64,000 bases of DNA. Source: Symsagittifera roscoffensis. Lineage: Eukaryota > Xenacoelomorpha > Acoela > Convolutidae. The notes beneath the pieces are model-generated. The model did not search any database. It saw nothing but the letters and a program-made list of their open reading frames with translations, and was not told where the DNA came from. The position numbers and the translations under genes are program-made. Below, piece after piece: positions 1 through 13,063 of this stretch. Within the stretch, counting starts at the first letter, position 1. Each line of letters opens with the position of its first letter. The DNA is taken from positions 43,228,688 to 43,292,687 of the forward strand of contig NC_087069.1 in assembly GCF_963678635.1 (NCBI RefSeq), given 5' to 3'.

Positions 1-1113
1 AATAAAAAGTATACCTAGTCGAGGCAAGCTTAAGACTGGACCCCCTTTCCTATGCTGAGCCTCTAAAGAATAGTCCCCATCCAAACTTCCGGAAATTGTT
101 TCTCTGTTCCACTAAATGTAGCTAACCAAAACTTTGGGATATGATAGAAACTGGCAAAATGTATAATGCGTTGTCATGTGAATCTTTTTGTGCGATTGGA
201 TCGGAAGTTATGAGCGCTGGAAAAAACAGCTGCTTAGACCAAAAAAAATGTTTAAGCAAACGAGGGCCTAATGATGGAAAAGGCTTTTTACGTAAATTGA
301 GGGATTTTATTGAGCGAGGATACATTGATTTTATGGCGGCAATAGACATTAGAAAAAAAAACACGAAAAAAAGCTCCTTTGAAACAAAGATCTTCGAGCG
401 ACTCCTCTCGTTGTCACTAACTTTTTTTGGTGACAAGTAAGGTAATTCTGAACAATACAATTGTTATAACTTGGGAAGTATTAGCGAAACATGGATAAAA
501 ATTTTCAGGTGCAACACGCAAAGGATTTTGACCCAAAACAATAGAGACGGATCTCGACGATCTCCGGGTTGACCTTTAAATGACCTTTTGACGTTTTGAT
601 CAAAAACTACCTAACAAACCCTAGAATAACTGACCTATTCCTACGTAAATTAAACACTGGGGATTGAATGTGAAACTTCAGAAGTAACAAGAGTGGTAAA
701 AAGATATCTCTAGGTGTTTTAATAGAAGCCCTGTGTGCTACAGGAATATCTTGCTCGTTTCGTTGTCTGTAGGAATGGAGTAACGGAATCAAAGAGAGTC
801 AACATGGTAAATTTTTTGTTGAGCTATTAGTATCAGTTCAGCTAGAACAACAAAAGAGAAGCTTGGCAGTAATGGAATGGCAACAAAGTGAATATGTCTC
901 CTTCATATTAAGATTGAAAGGGAAATTCAGTGGGCTCTGTAGAGATTGTGTTTGACCTACCATAAACGATCAAATAACCATCAAAAAACCATAGTCAGCT
1001 GAACTTTTTACCAGTGACCTTTAAATTTCAAGGCTTTTCTTGTGCTTCTCTTTTTTCAGCGAAAGTTTGCTCTAGTACAATAGAATAGAAGACATGCAAC
1101 AAAGAAAGTAACG

Positions 1114-1170
1114 CAGAGGCAGCTCTAGGATTTTCTCGAGGGTACGGGGGATTTCGAAAAATTTTGAAAA
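1114..1170 (+). repeat. hAT-like TIR fragment (CAGxGGCxxxTCTAGGATTTTCTCGAG) inside unit 1
   Basis: The stretch starts CAGAGGCAGCTCTAGG and runs into TTTTCTCGAGG. It resembles, in reverse orientation, the ends at 40830-40875 and 57038-57076. The same fragment is in unit 2 near 7635, so it entered before the units were duplicated. The other end was not found. Confidence 0.4.
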
Positions 1171-2071
1171 TTTTCTCGCCCGGTTTTTTTAGTCGAACAA
1201 ACATTTTAAAAATTTTTAGACAAGTTTTAAGTTTGGCTGGCCAAAATTGATGTCATTAATTAAAATCAACGAGGGATCCTTGTTTGGCGTGGGGATTGAA
1301 CCCGTGAGAGTGTGTGGTAAAAAAAACAATAGAATGAAGTGTTAAAAGGCGATGAATTAAAAAAAATAGAGACAACAATTCTAAAAAATTATATAGTATT
1401 ACGTAACATTTAAACAAACGTAATGTGTAGCAAATGCACTAGACAAGAAAAGAGATAACTTTGAAGAAAAATTGTAAGTTTCATCAATAACCCTCAAAAA
1501 AATCCATTATAATCGATTATACTCAATTATAATGCGTTTTATTGGCAAAAAAATGTTAGGGTTATGATCCATTTTCAATCGATTATTTTATCATTTGTTG
1601 ATACTGACCATATTATGGCAATATAATCGTTTATGATCCATGGGCGCTCGGTGCGGTTTGAATTCAGAGCCTGACTTTTTTAACAATAGTTGAAATTTAT
1701 CAGCAAATTATTTACCATTTGGCTATACGAGATTAGTTTAACCACATGATGCACTGTTTTTGGCTTCACAAAGACCCCGGCTGAACGTTGTGAAAGATTT
1801 GTTGTTTTGAGTTAATTTTGACGTATTTTAAACGTTTTTGGAAATTTTCCGAATTATTGCGACTTTCTATATCAGGCAAAATCCTTTGGATCTAATTAAC
1901 AACCTCTATTTATGATATCTACTAGTGAATTGCCAATCTTATCATAAAGGAACCAATTAGCACTAAAGTCCACAAGAGCCGTCTTTTTCTAATTCTATTT
2001 TGCTGCAGTTTGATGTAATTGAGACTACGTGTGTGCGCTAAAGGTAAACTACTAAAGATAAAGCATATGTT

Positions 2072-2712
2072 ATAAGTTCCAACGGTTGGATCGGAAGTCA
2101 TCAACACGGGTAAAAAACAACACTTAGACCGGAGATAGGCTATTTACGCAAAAATTCGAGGAATATTGATTTTATGGCAGCAAAAGACACTAGATACAAA
2201 CCCCGAAAAACATCCCTGTTGAAAGAAATCCCCCAGCGACTCCTTTTATTGTTAAAAATTTTTTCCCGGTAGAAGTGATGATTGAATTTAGAAATCAAAC
2301 AACCTGGGAAGTAATAATAAGATATGGATGAAGCTTGTAGGTAAACCCCCCCCCCATGGGTTTTCGCCCCCGAATAGGGAGATTGACCCCTGGTGACGCC
2401 AAGATGACCTTTGGAAGACCTGCTGGCGTTTCGGCCCAAAACTAAATAGAAAAACCCCAATGAATTTACCTGAGAACTCACTACTGGGTTAGAATGAGAC
2501 AAATTAAAAGAAACAAGGGTGGACAAAAGATACTTGTACGTGCATCATCAGACGCCTTGGGGATAAAGGATTATCTTGTTCTAAAATTTGAGAGCTTGAA
2601 GAGGCAAATCGATCTGTATTGAATTTGGAGAATTGTGACTGTCATAGTGATGGTCGAAAGGCTAGAGTGCGTGGGTATATCTAGGGTTGAGAACCCTGAA
2701 AATTCATTTGAT
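2072..2712 (+). repeat. Diverged internal copy of the leader/LTR-like module in unit 1
   Basis: From about 2072 (GGTTGGATCGGAAGT) to 2560 the sequence parallels 180-800 of the same unit: the same succession of GGATCGGAAGT, TTAGACC, ATTGATTTTATGGC and later blocks, but with many differences. Two related leader modules of different age therefore sit 1.9 kb apart in each unit. The counterpart in unit 2 is 8585-9230. The 2600-2712 part reappears at 14518-14650. Confidence 0.55.
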
Positions 2713-4109
2713 AAAAAGAGATTACTGCCAAACTGAAATGCGAGAGATGATTGGTTAGATTACTCGCAGACGCAAAAACCTCAATAAGTGATAGTTTACT
2801 TTCCGACTATCCTGTAGGCTTTGTATATTGGATAAATATTTGTTATATTGAGCTTTTTGTCCATCAAACATCTACTGAGTCGAGTCAAAAGTCCAATGAA
2901 AACATCCGGGACGAGAGAAAGGGGTGCCATAGAGTTCGATACAGTAAACAATAGCCTCACAAAAAGTCCATAAAAAGGTATTTTAAATGCGGGTAGGAAG
3001 CCGTTCTTCTCTATGCCGGTCCCAAAAAGCCGGAGAATTGCGTCAGAACGGAATCCTTATGTCTAAGCCAGGAAAATTAAAATCAGTTGAAAATTAAAAT
3101 CAGTCGAGAAACGACATGAATTCGAAGATAGAAAGATGCCATTTCAAATGCACGCAGGTGATCGACCCGATTTTATCAATTTGATGCAAGAAAGAGGGCC
3201 TAACAGACCTCTCCGGCTGGTCTGATCCCTCGGAGAAGTAACCAACGCGAACATAGCAGCTCAGTCGAGAAACGACATGAATTGAGAGGAATTCAACGAA
3301 GGGCAGTATGTGTGGAGCTCCAAGGCCAGCTCTTGCGTGATGATTTAGGGAACCTGGCTTACGCCGTTACTCGGGCCCAGGTTCTGCAGCCAAGTAACCA
3401 AACGTCGCGGGCAAGAAACAAAAATGTCTTGTTTTTGCTAGCGTGGATGAGGTTGTACTGGATCAGGGGACTGAGGCAAGGCGCTAAGGGGTTGAGCAGA
3501 ATAATAGAATGCCACGTGTGGTTGCCAATTCGGGACAATAAAAGGCGAGCACAGACCTCCGGATTAACCAATTGTTGAGTGTCCAGAGTGATGTTCTGAC
3601 ATAGACATTGACGTTAATGATGGGCAGGTTAAGCAACTTTTTATTATCCCTGTACCACCCAGATAATCTGCTCCTCGAGGTTACCAGATCAATAGTTGAG
3701 ACAGACATTTACACTGTGAAGAATCGGGCATCACAAAGCAACTGCTAAGCAGAACGCTAGCCAAGATACTTTGCGATCTGTCCCAGGAAGACCTTGCATC
3801 AAAGACCCGGAACCTTACAACAGCTGATGAGACAGAAAGAGTAAGTCCGAGACCATTTGTGGAAGCGTGGTTCAGTATTCCAGCATGATGTAAAAATTTA
3901 CACCCAGTCGGACAATTGTCACTTTGCTCATATCCAGGCCACGCTTCAACTCTTCAGAGCAGCTAACCAAAGAAATGCAAGCTAGTGCAGCGGGAGGTCA
4001 CATAAGAAAGACACACTTAATACTTAAGGAAGCGAAGGGACCCAAGTAGATCCGAAAAAGGTGGAGACAGTCAGCAACCGGTCAGTTCCTCCTTGACTCT
4101 GATTGAGTT

Positions 4110-5560
4110 AGGTTCTTCATAGGATTTTGTAATTACTACAGGCAGTTTGTGAAAGACTTTGGTGGATCGCAAGTCTTTTGTCGTCACTGACGAAAATGAA
4201 AGTTCCAATTCGTCCTCAGACGAATGATAAGGAGTGTTTGATTGTCTCAGCAAGGATATTATCACGGACTTGGTACTGCAGGTTCCCAGTTATAACTGCA
4301 GATTCATATTAGATACATATGCGAATAACACAAGCCTAGGGCAGTAATCTCTGATATGATGGACGGGGAAGAACGACTCATAGTCTATGCCAGCCGGGAT
4401 TCTGTCAAAAATTGACAATAATTTCTCGCCGACAAAGATTGACGCCCTGGCCTTGGTCCGAATAGTCAAGTGGTTCAAGCCCTAATTCTAGGGTTTGAAA
4501 TTGAGTCTTCGAATGGATCATTCCAGCTTGCAGTGGCTCTTCGAGCAGAAAAAACCGGAGGGATTGACATTGAGGATGCAGCACCAGCTGCAAGAAGATG
4601 ACTTCGAAGTTCTCCACCGAGCGGCAGCCAAAATGCCAAAAGACAGACCGGATTGACTTTTGGGTAGAAAAAAGGAATTTTCACCCAATAGCCAAACGGT
4701 TTCTTTTTTTGAGCATTTTGAATCGCGCTCGGTGAATAATTTTGAAGTAAAATTCTGGCAGCGATGCTGCATCCTGAACGTCATTCCATCCGATTTTTTT
4801 CCGCTTGAAGAGCCACTGAACGGTAAAATAATTCATCCGATGACTGAGTTTTAAAACCCAGATAGAGGGCTTGAATCACTTGACTTCTCTAACCACTGTC
4901 AGGGCTTTGCTCTTCGTCGTCGAAAAATTGGTCTCGGTCTTTGTCAGAACCCGGGCTGTAATAGAGATGGGGTTTTTCTTATCCATCAATCATCTTAGAG
5001 AGCACCTTCCTTTCTGATATTCACATTTATATCTTTTGAACCCTGTTCAGATGCGATTCCACTCGATGTGGTCTAACGAGGTCTTGGTTGGCCCCAAGCA
5101 GAAATTTTGGCTATGCTTAGTGATGATAAGGTTCAAAAACATCTACGGCATTTTTCTGGGAACGGCTCCCTTCAGACTTCTTTTTTTTTAAAAGAAAACG
5201 AGTCGATAGATCAAGTATTCTACAGGGCTCTGTTGAATTGAAGTTTTGGCAATGTGCTATCACTGGGGGCGGACCTTAAGCCCTGAAAAGGGAGCAATTC
5301 AGTACGGATCCGAGGTGCAGGCATACCAGTAGAGATGGAACGAGATGAGCGTTTGAGGAGCCACTTTCAATTAAAAGTTTTGCCCGACAACCCAACGACG
5401 TGGGACACCTATTGCTCTATCTCAACTCAAAAGCAATTTAAAGATGCTCATAGAGCCCAGGAGCTCTTGAGAGTGAATCTGCGACGCCAGAAAGAACAGA
5501 ATTGAAAAAAGGGCTTGCCTAAACTTACTCTATGGGAGATAACGTTTTGGTGAGGGCCAA
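4110..5560 (+). pseudogene. Fossil Ty3/gypsy pol remains in copy 1 (RT thumb, RNase H, integrase end)
   Basis: Three islands of the family's pol are readable on the + strand. Around 4113-4166 a frame reads FCNYYRQFV, the hallmark of the Ty3/gypsy RT thumb and connection region. Around 4245-4410 there is an RNase H-like stretch with an ILDT-type motif and a later YASR motif. Around 5440-5560 there is an integrase C-terminal-like stretch (LRRQKEQ, then GDNVLVRA). The order thumb, RNase H, integrase is that of Ty3/gypsy and not Ty1/copia. The gene is broken many times and is not functional as it stands. Confidence 0.65.
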
Positions 5561-6586
5561 AGATGTTACGTCGTTATGGCTACAGTTTGAAAGATCAAAT
5601 ACAAGGTGGTGAAGCTAACCAGATCAGACAGATCATTCTCTTCTGAAAACCTAAGTGAAACCCTAACTCGGCATGATGAAGCCAACTCCAGCAAGCAACC
5701 GACATCTTTCCGATCAACCGTATTTTTCGACAATCTCCGAATCCAGAATAAGGACTTGGAGCCGAGGACCGAATACCAACATTAGATATGGTCAATACGG
5801 CTATTCGTCCCTCATTCAGCCGCGTCGTCCCGGACGAAAATCAAAAAATAAGGCAAACTGCTCCCAACCGAGGAAACAATTCAGCCACGGAATAATACAG
5901 CAGAGAACTCTGACGCAGTGAAGCTTGAGGTTAAGGGAGAAGAAGGAAGCCTGGCCCCGCCTGTTGAAGGAGGAAATTAAAAACTCGGGGCAGTGGCTCC
6001 AGAGAAGTAATTGAAAACGGAAAGCCAGTTAGACAACCCAAGACTTGATAACTTCTAGCTGAACTTAATGTCTACTTACAATTCTCCATGCTTTTGGTGC
6101 TAATCATACAAAGGTGTGACTCCAACTCGAAAAAAAATAGTCAATTATATCGACATATCTATCAACAAAGAGGTTGGCTAACAATTTGATGAGTAAAAAT
6201 AAATAGCGTTTGGATCTCCAGGTTAATATATCCTGATCTATACAGCATATCAAACATTTGATTATTTACTTAGTGGGGATTGATTGATCGATGGGTCTGC
6301 AATTAACTGGTTTATGTGAGGGCTCAAGTAGGCTAGAGAAAACTCAATAGAGTAGAACATTATGGTATAGTGTAGTAGAAAACAGGGATGGCAGAAACAG
6401 GAGTTTATAGCAGAAAACAGGAGTTATTTTGAATTCATAGGACGGATAGAGATACTAGAGATAATTTTACACGGCCATAGAAAAAGGTACTTTTCAGTCC
6501 ATGAGGGGCAAGTGATGACGGTCCACAAAAATACAAATAACTCTATCGGATCTCGGTAACTAGAGGCTAGAACAAAACCAAAATTC

Positions 6587-9500
6587 AATAAAAAGTATAC
6601 CTAGTCGAGGCCAGCTTAAGACTGGACCCCCTTTCCTATGCTGAGCCTCTAAAGAATAGTCCCCATCCAGACTTCCGGAAATTGTTTCTCTGTTCCACTA
6701 AATGTAGCTAACCAAAACTTTGGGATATGATAGAAACTGGCAAAATGTATAATGCGTTGTCATGTGAATCTTTTTGTGCGATTGGATCGGAAGTTATGAG
6801 CGCTGGAAAAAACAGCTGCTTAGACCAAAAAAAATGTTTAAGCAAACGAGGGCCTAATGATGGAAAAGGCTTTTTACGTAAATTGAGGGATTTTATTGAG
6901 CGAGGATACATTGATTTTATGGCGGCAATAGACATTAGAAAAAAAAACACGAAAAAAAGCTCCTTTGAAACAAAGATCTTCGAGCGACTCCTCTCGTTGT
7001 CACTAACTTTTTTTGGATAAAAATTTTCAGGTGCAACACGCAAAGGATTTTGACCCAAAACAATAGAGACGGATCTCGACGATCTCCGGGTTGACCTTTA
7101 AATGACCTTTTGACGTTTTGATCAAAAACTACCTAACAAACCCTAGAATAACTGACCTATTCCTACGTAAATTAAACACTGGGGATTGAATGTGAAACTT
7201 CAGAAGTAACAAGAGTGGTAAAAAGGTATCTCTAGGTGTTTTAATAGAAGCCCTGTGTGCTACAGGAATATCTTGCTCGTTTCGTTGTCTGTAGGAATGG
7301 AGTAACGGAATCAAAGAGAGTCAACATGGTAAATTTTTTGTTGAGTTATTAGTATCAGTTCAGCTAGAACAACAAAAGAGAAGCTTGGCAGTAATTGAAT
7401 GGCAACAAAGTGAATATGTCTCCTTCATATTAAGATTGAAAGGGAAATTCAGTGGGCTCTGTAGAGATTGTGTTTGACCTACCATAAACGATCAAATAAC
7501 CATCAAAAACCATAGTCAGCTGAACTTTTTACCAGTGACCTTTAAATTTCAAGGCTTTTCTTGTGCTTCTCTTTTTTCAGCGAAAGTTTGCTCTAGTACA
7601 ATAGAATAGAAGACATGCAACAAAGAAAGTAACGCAGAGGCAGCTCTAGGATTTTCTCGAGGGTACGGGGGATTTCGAAAAATTTTGAAAATTTTCTCGC
7701 CCGGTTTTTTCAGTCGAACAAACATTTTAAAAATTTTTAGACAAGTTTTAAGTTTGGCTGGCCAAAATTGATGTCATTAATTAAAATCAACGAGGGATCC
7801 TTGTTTGGCGTGGGGATTGAACCCGTGAGAGTGTGTGGTAAAAAAAAACAATAGAATGAAGTGTTAAAAGGCGATGAATTAAAAAAATAGAGACAACAAT
7901 TTTACAAAAATTATATAGTAATACGTAACATTTAAACAAACGTAATGTGTAGCAAATGCACTAGACAAGAAAAGAGATAACTTTGAAGAAAAATTGTAAG
8001 TTTCATCAATAACCCTCAAAAAAATCCATTATAATCGATTATACTCAATTATAATGCGTTTTATTGGCAAAAAAATGTTAGGGTTATGATCCATTTTCAA
8101 TCGATTATTTTATCATTTGTTGATACTGACCATATTATGGCAATATAATCGTTTATGATCCATGGGCGCTCGGTGCGGTTTGAATTCAGAGCCTGACTTT
8201 TTTAACAATAGTTGAAATTTATCAGCAAATTATTTACCATTTGGCTATACGAGATTAGTTTAACCACATGATGCACTGTTTTTGGCTTCACAAAGACCCC
8301 GGCTGAACGTTGTGAAAGATTTGTTGTTTTGAATTAATTTTGACGTATTTTAAACGTTTTTGGAAATTTTCCGAATTATTGCGCTTTCTATATCAGGCAA
8401 AATCCTTTGGATCTAATTAACAACCTCTATTTATGATATCTACTAGTGATTTGCCAATCTTATCATAAAGGAACCAATTAGCACTAAAGTCCACAAGAGC
8501 CGTCTTTTTCTAATTCTATTTTGCTGCAGTTTGATGTAATTGAGACTACGTGTGTGCGCTAAAGGTAAACTACTAAAGATAAAGCATATGATATAAGTTC
8601 CAACGGTTGGATTGGAAGTCATCAACACGGGTAAAAAACAACACTTAGACCGGAGATAGGCTATTTACGCAAAAATTCGAGAAATATTGATTTTATGGCA
8701 GCAAAAGACACTAGATACAAACCCCGAAAAACATCCCTGTTGAAAGAAATCCCCCAGCGACTCTTTTTATTGTTAAAAATTTTTTCCCGGTAGAAGTGAT
8801 GATTGAATTTAGAAATCAAACAACCTGGGAAGTAATAATAAGATATGGATGAAGGTAGGTAAACCCCCCCCCCCCATGGAATTTCGCCCCGAATAGGGAG
8901 ATTGACCCCTGGTGACGCCAAGATGACCTTTGGAAGACCTGCTGGCGTTTCGGCCCAAAACTAAATAGAAAAACCCCAATGAATTTACCTGAGAACTCAC
9001 TACTGGGTTAGAATGAGACAAATTAAAAGGAACAAGGGTGGACGAAAGATACTTGTACGTGCATCATCAGACGCCTTGGGGATAAAGGATTATCTTGTTC
9101 TACAATTTGAGAGCTTGAAGAGGCAAATCGATCTGTATTGAATTTGGAGAATTGTGACTGTCATAGTGATGGTCGAAAGGCTAGAGTGCGTGGGTATATC
9201 TAGGGTTGAGAACCCTGAAGATTCATTTGATAAAAAGAGATTACTGCCAAACTGAAATGCGAGAGATGATTGGTTAGATTACTCGCAGACGCAAAAACCT
9301 CGATAAGTGATAGTTTACTTTCCGACTATCCTGTAGGCTTTGTATATTGGATAAATATTTGTTATATTGAGCTTTTTGTCCATCAAACATCTACTGAGTC
9401 GAGTCAAAAGTCCAATGAAAACATCCGGGACGAGAGAAAGGGGTGCCATAGAGTTCGATACAGTAAACTATAGGCTTACAAAAAGTCCATAAAAAGGTAT

Positions 9501-12500
9501 TTTAAATGCGGGTAGGAAGCCGTTCTTCTCTATGCCGGTCCCAAAAAGCCGGAGAATTGCGTCAGAACGGAATCCTTATGTCTAAGCCAGGAAAATTAAA
9601 ATCAGTCGAAAATTAAAATCAGTCGAGAAACGACATGAATTCGAAGATAGAAAGATGCCATTTCAAATGCACGCAGGTGATCGACCCGATTTTATCAATT
9701 TGATGCAAGAAAGAGGGCCTAACAGAGCTCTCCGGCTGTCCGATCCCTCGGAGAAGTAACCAACGCAAACATACCAGCTCAGTCGAGATACGACATGAAT
9801 TGAGAGGAATTGAACAAAGGGAAGTATGCGTGGAGCTTCAAGGCCAGCTCTTGCGTGATGATTTAGGGAACCTGGCTTACGCCGTTACTCGGGCCCAGGT
9901 TCTGCAGCCAAGTAACCAAACGTCGCGGGCAAGAAACAAAAATGTCTTGTTTTTGCTAGCGTGGATGAGGTTGTACTGGATCAGGGGACTGAGGCAAGGC
10001 GCTAAGGGGTTGAGCAGAATAATAGAATGCCACGTGTGGTTGCCAATTCGGGACAATAAAAGGCGAGCACAGACCTCCGGATTAACAAACTGTTGAGTGT
10101 CCCGAATTATTCTGATATAGACATTGACGTTAATGATGGGCAGGTTAAGCAACTTTTTCTTATCCCTGTACCACCCAGATAATCTGCTCCTTGAGGTTAC
10201 CAGATCAACAATTGAGACAGACATTTACACTGTGAAGAATCGGACATCCCAAAGCAACTGCTATGCAGAACGCTAGCCAAAATACTTTGAGATCTGTCCT
10301 AGGAAGACATTGCATCAAAGACCCTGAGCCTTACAACAGCTGATGAGACAGAGAGAGTAAGTCCGAGACCATTTGTGGAAGCGGGGTTCAGTATTCCAGA
10401 ATGATGTAATAGTTTAAACCCAGTCGGACAATTGTCACTTTGCTCATATCCAGGCCACGCTTCAACTCTTCAGAGCAGCTAACCAAAGAAATGCAAGCTA
10501 GTGCAGCGGGAGGTCACATAAGAAAGACACCCTTGTGGAAGCGAAGGGACCAAAGTAGATCCGAAAAAGGTGGAGGCAGTCAGCAACTGACCAGTTCCTC
10601 CTTGACTGTGATTGAGTTAAGTTCTTCATAGAATTCTGCAATTACTACAGACAGTTTGTGAAAAATTTTGGTGGATCGCAAGTCTTTTGTCGTCACTGAC
10701 GAAAATGAAAGAACCATTTAGAGGACAGACGAATGATAGGCAGTGTTTGATTGTCTCAGCAAGGATATTATCACGGACTTGGTACTGGAGGTTCCCAGTT
10801 ACAACTGCAGATTCATATTAGATACATATGCGAATAACACAAGCCTAGGGCAGTAATCTCTGATATGATGGACGGGGAAGAACGACTCATAGTCCAGGCC
10901 AGCCGGGGTTCTGTCAAAATTGACAACAATTTCTCGACGACAAAGATTGACGCCCTGGCGTTGGTCCGAATAGTCAAGTGGTTCAAACCCTATTTCTAGG
11001 GTGTGAAATTGAGCCTTCGAATGGATCATTCAAGCTTGCAGTGGCTCTTCAAAGAGAAAAAACCGGATGGATTGATAATGAGGATGCAGCACCAGCTGCA
11101 AGAAAATGACTTAGAAGTTGTCCACCGAGCGGGAGCCAAAACGCTAAAAGACAGACCGGATTGACTTTTGGGTGGAAATAAGAAATTTTCACACAATAGC
11201 CGATCCGTTTCTTTTTTTGAGCATTTTGATTCGCGCTCGGTGAATAATTTTGAAGTAAATTTCTGGCAGCGATGCTGCATCCTGAACTTCATTCCATCCA
11301 ATTTTTTTTCGCTTGAGATGCCACTGAACGGTAAAATAATTCATCCGATGACTGATTTTTAAACCCCAGATAGAGGGCTTGAATGACTTGACTTCTCAAA
11401 CCACTGCCAGGGCTTTGCTTTTCGTCGTCGAAAAATTGGTCTCGGTCTTTGTCAGAACCCGGGCTGTAATAGAGATGGGGTTTTTCTTATCCATCAATCA
11501 TCTTAGAGAGTACCTCCCTATACTGCTGTTATTCACATTTGTATCTTTTGAACCCTGTTCAGAGGCAATTCTACTCGATGTGGTCTTACGAGGTTTTGGT
11601 CGGCCCCAAGCAGAGATTTTGGCTATTCTTAGTGGTGATAAGGTTCAAAAACATCTAGGGCATTTTTCTGGGAACGGCTCCCCTCTGACTTCTTTTTTTA
11701 AAAGAAAACGAGTCGATAGATGAAGTATTCTACAGCGCGGTGTTGAATTGAAGTTTTCGCAATGTGCTATCACTGGGGGCGGACCATAAGCCCAGAAAAG
11801 GGAGCAATTCAGTACGGATCCGAGGTGCAGGTATACCAGTAAAGATGGAACGAGATGAGCACTTGAGGAGCCAACTTCAATTAAAAGACCCAAAGATGTG
11901 GGACACCTTTTGTTCTATCTCAACCCAATAGCAATTTAAAGATGCTCATGGAGCCCAGAGGCTCCTGAGAATGAAAATGCGACGCCAGAAAGAACAGAAT
12001 TGAAAAAAGGGCTTGCCTAAACTTACTCTATGGGAGATAACGTTTTGGAGAGGGCCAAAGATGTAACGTCGTTATGGCTACAGTTTGAAAGATCAAATAC
12101 ATGGCGGTGAAGCTAACCACACCAGACAGATCGTTTTCTTCTGAAACCCCTAAGTGAAACCCTAACCCGGCAAGATGCAGCCAACTCCAGCAAGCAGCCG
12201 ACATCATTCCGATCAACCGTATTTTTCGACAATCTCTGAATCCAGAATAAGGACTTGGAGCCGAGGACCGAATACCAACATTAGTTATGGTCAATACGGC
12301 TATCCGTCCCTCATTCAGCCGCGTCGTCCCGGACGAAAATCAAAAAATAAGGCAAACTGCTCCCAACCGAGGAAACAATTCAGCCACGGAAAGATACAGC
12401 AGAGAATTCTGACGCGGTGAAACTTGAGGTTAAGGGAGAAGAAGGAAGCCTGGCCCCGCCTGTTGAAGGAGGAAAACAAAAACTCGGGATCAGTGGCTCC

Positions 12501-13063
12501 AGAGAAATAATTGAACACGGAAAGCCAGTTAGACAACCCAAGACTTGATAACATCTAGCTAGACTTAATGTCTACTTACAATTCTCCATGCTTTTTGTGC
12601 TAATCATACAAAGGTGTGACTCCAACTCGAAAAAAAAGAGTCAATTATATCGACATGTCTATCAACAAAGAGGTTGGCTAACAATTTGTTAAGTAAATTA
12701 AATAGCGTTTAGATCTCCAGGTTAATATATCCTGATCTATACAGCATATCAAACATTTGATTATTTACTTAGTGGGGATTGATTGGTCGATGGGTCTGCG
12801 ATTAACAGGTTTATGTAAGGGCTCAAGTGGGCTAGAGAAAACTCAATAGAGTACAACATTATGGTATAGTGTAGTAGAAAACAGGGATGGCAGAAACAGG
12901 AGTTATTTTGAATTCATAGGACGGATAGAGATACTAGAGATAATTTTACACGGCCATAGAAAAAGGTACTTTTCAGTCCATGAGGGGCAAGTGATGACGG
13001 TCCACGAAAATACAAATAACTCTATCGGATCTCGGTAACTAGAGGCTAGAACAAAACCAAATT
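6587..13063 (+). mobile_element. Ty3/gypsy-like LTR-retroelement-derived unit, tandem copy 2 (fossil)
   Basis: This unit repeats 1-6586 along its whole length with very high identity by eye, apart from scattered substitutions and a few short indels. It carries the same leader, the same internal short repeats and the same decayed pol pieces. Both copies are comparably decayed and similar everywhere, which fits recent tandem duplication (or recombination between shared LTRs) of an element that was already old. It is broken in many places, like its neighbour. Confidence 0.75.
10620..12070 (+). pseudogene. Fossil Ty3/gypsy pol remains in copy 2
   Basis: This is the counterpart of 4110-5560 in the second tandem unit. 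The same RT-thumb island lies near 10622-10675, the RNase H-like island near 10753-10918 and the integrase C-terminal-like island near 11940-12070. It is broken in many places. Confidence 0.62.

Larger units (their letters stand above)
1..6586 (+). mobile_element. Ty3/gypsy-like LTR-retroelement-derived unit, tandem copy 1 (fossil)
   Basis: This is the first of two head-to-tail copies of a roughly 6.5 kb unit. The sequence at position 1 starts again at 6587 and, less well conserved, at about 13064. The first 3 kb is leader or LTR-like and non-coding. The later part keeps recognisable Ty3/gypsy pol pieces in order: RT thumb, RNase H, integrase C-terminal region. The coding remains are spread over all frames with many breaks (clearly more than ten), so this is an old fossil. 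The exact LTR borders were not found, because a tandem array with shared LTRs hides them and the window starts inside it. The copy may extend left of the window. Confidence 0.75.

Noticed and set aside
3826-3862. CTGATGAGAC ... GTCCGAGAC, another hammerhead-like stretch in LTR unit 1 (and unit 2)
   Set aside because: The second box reads GAGA, not GAAA, and no stem III with a cleavage site follows, so it is treated as chance.
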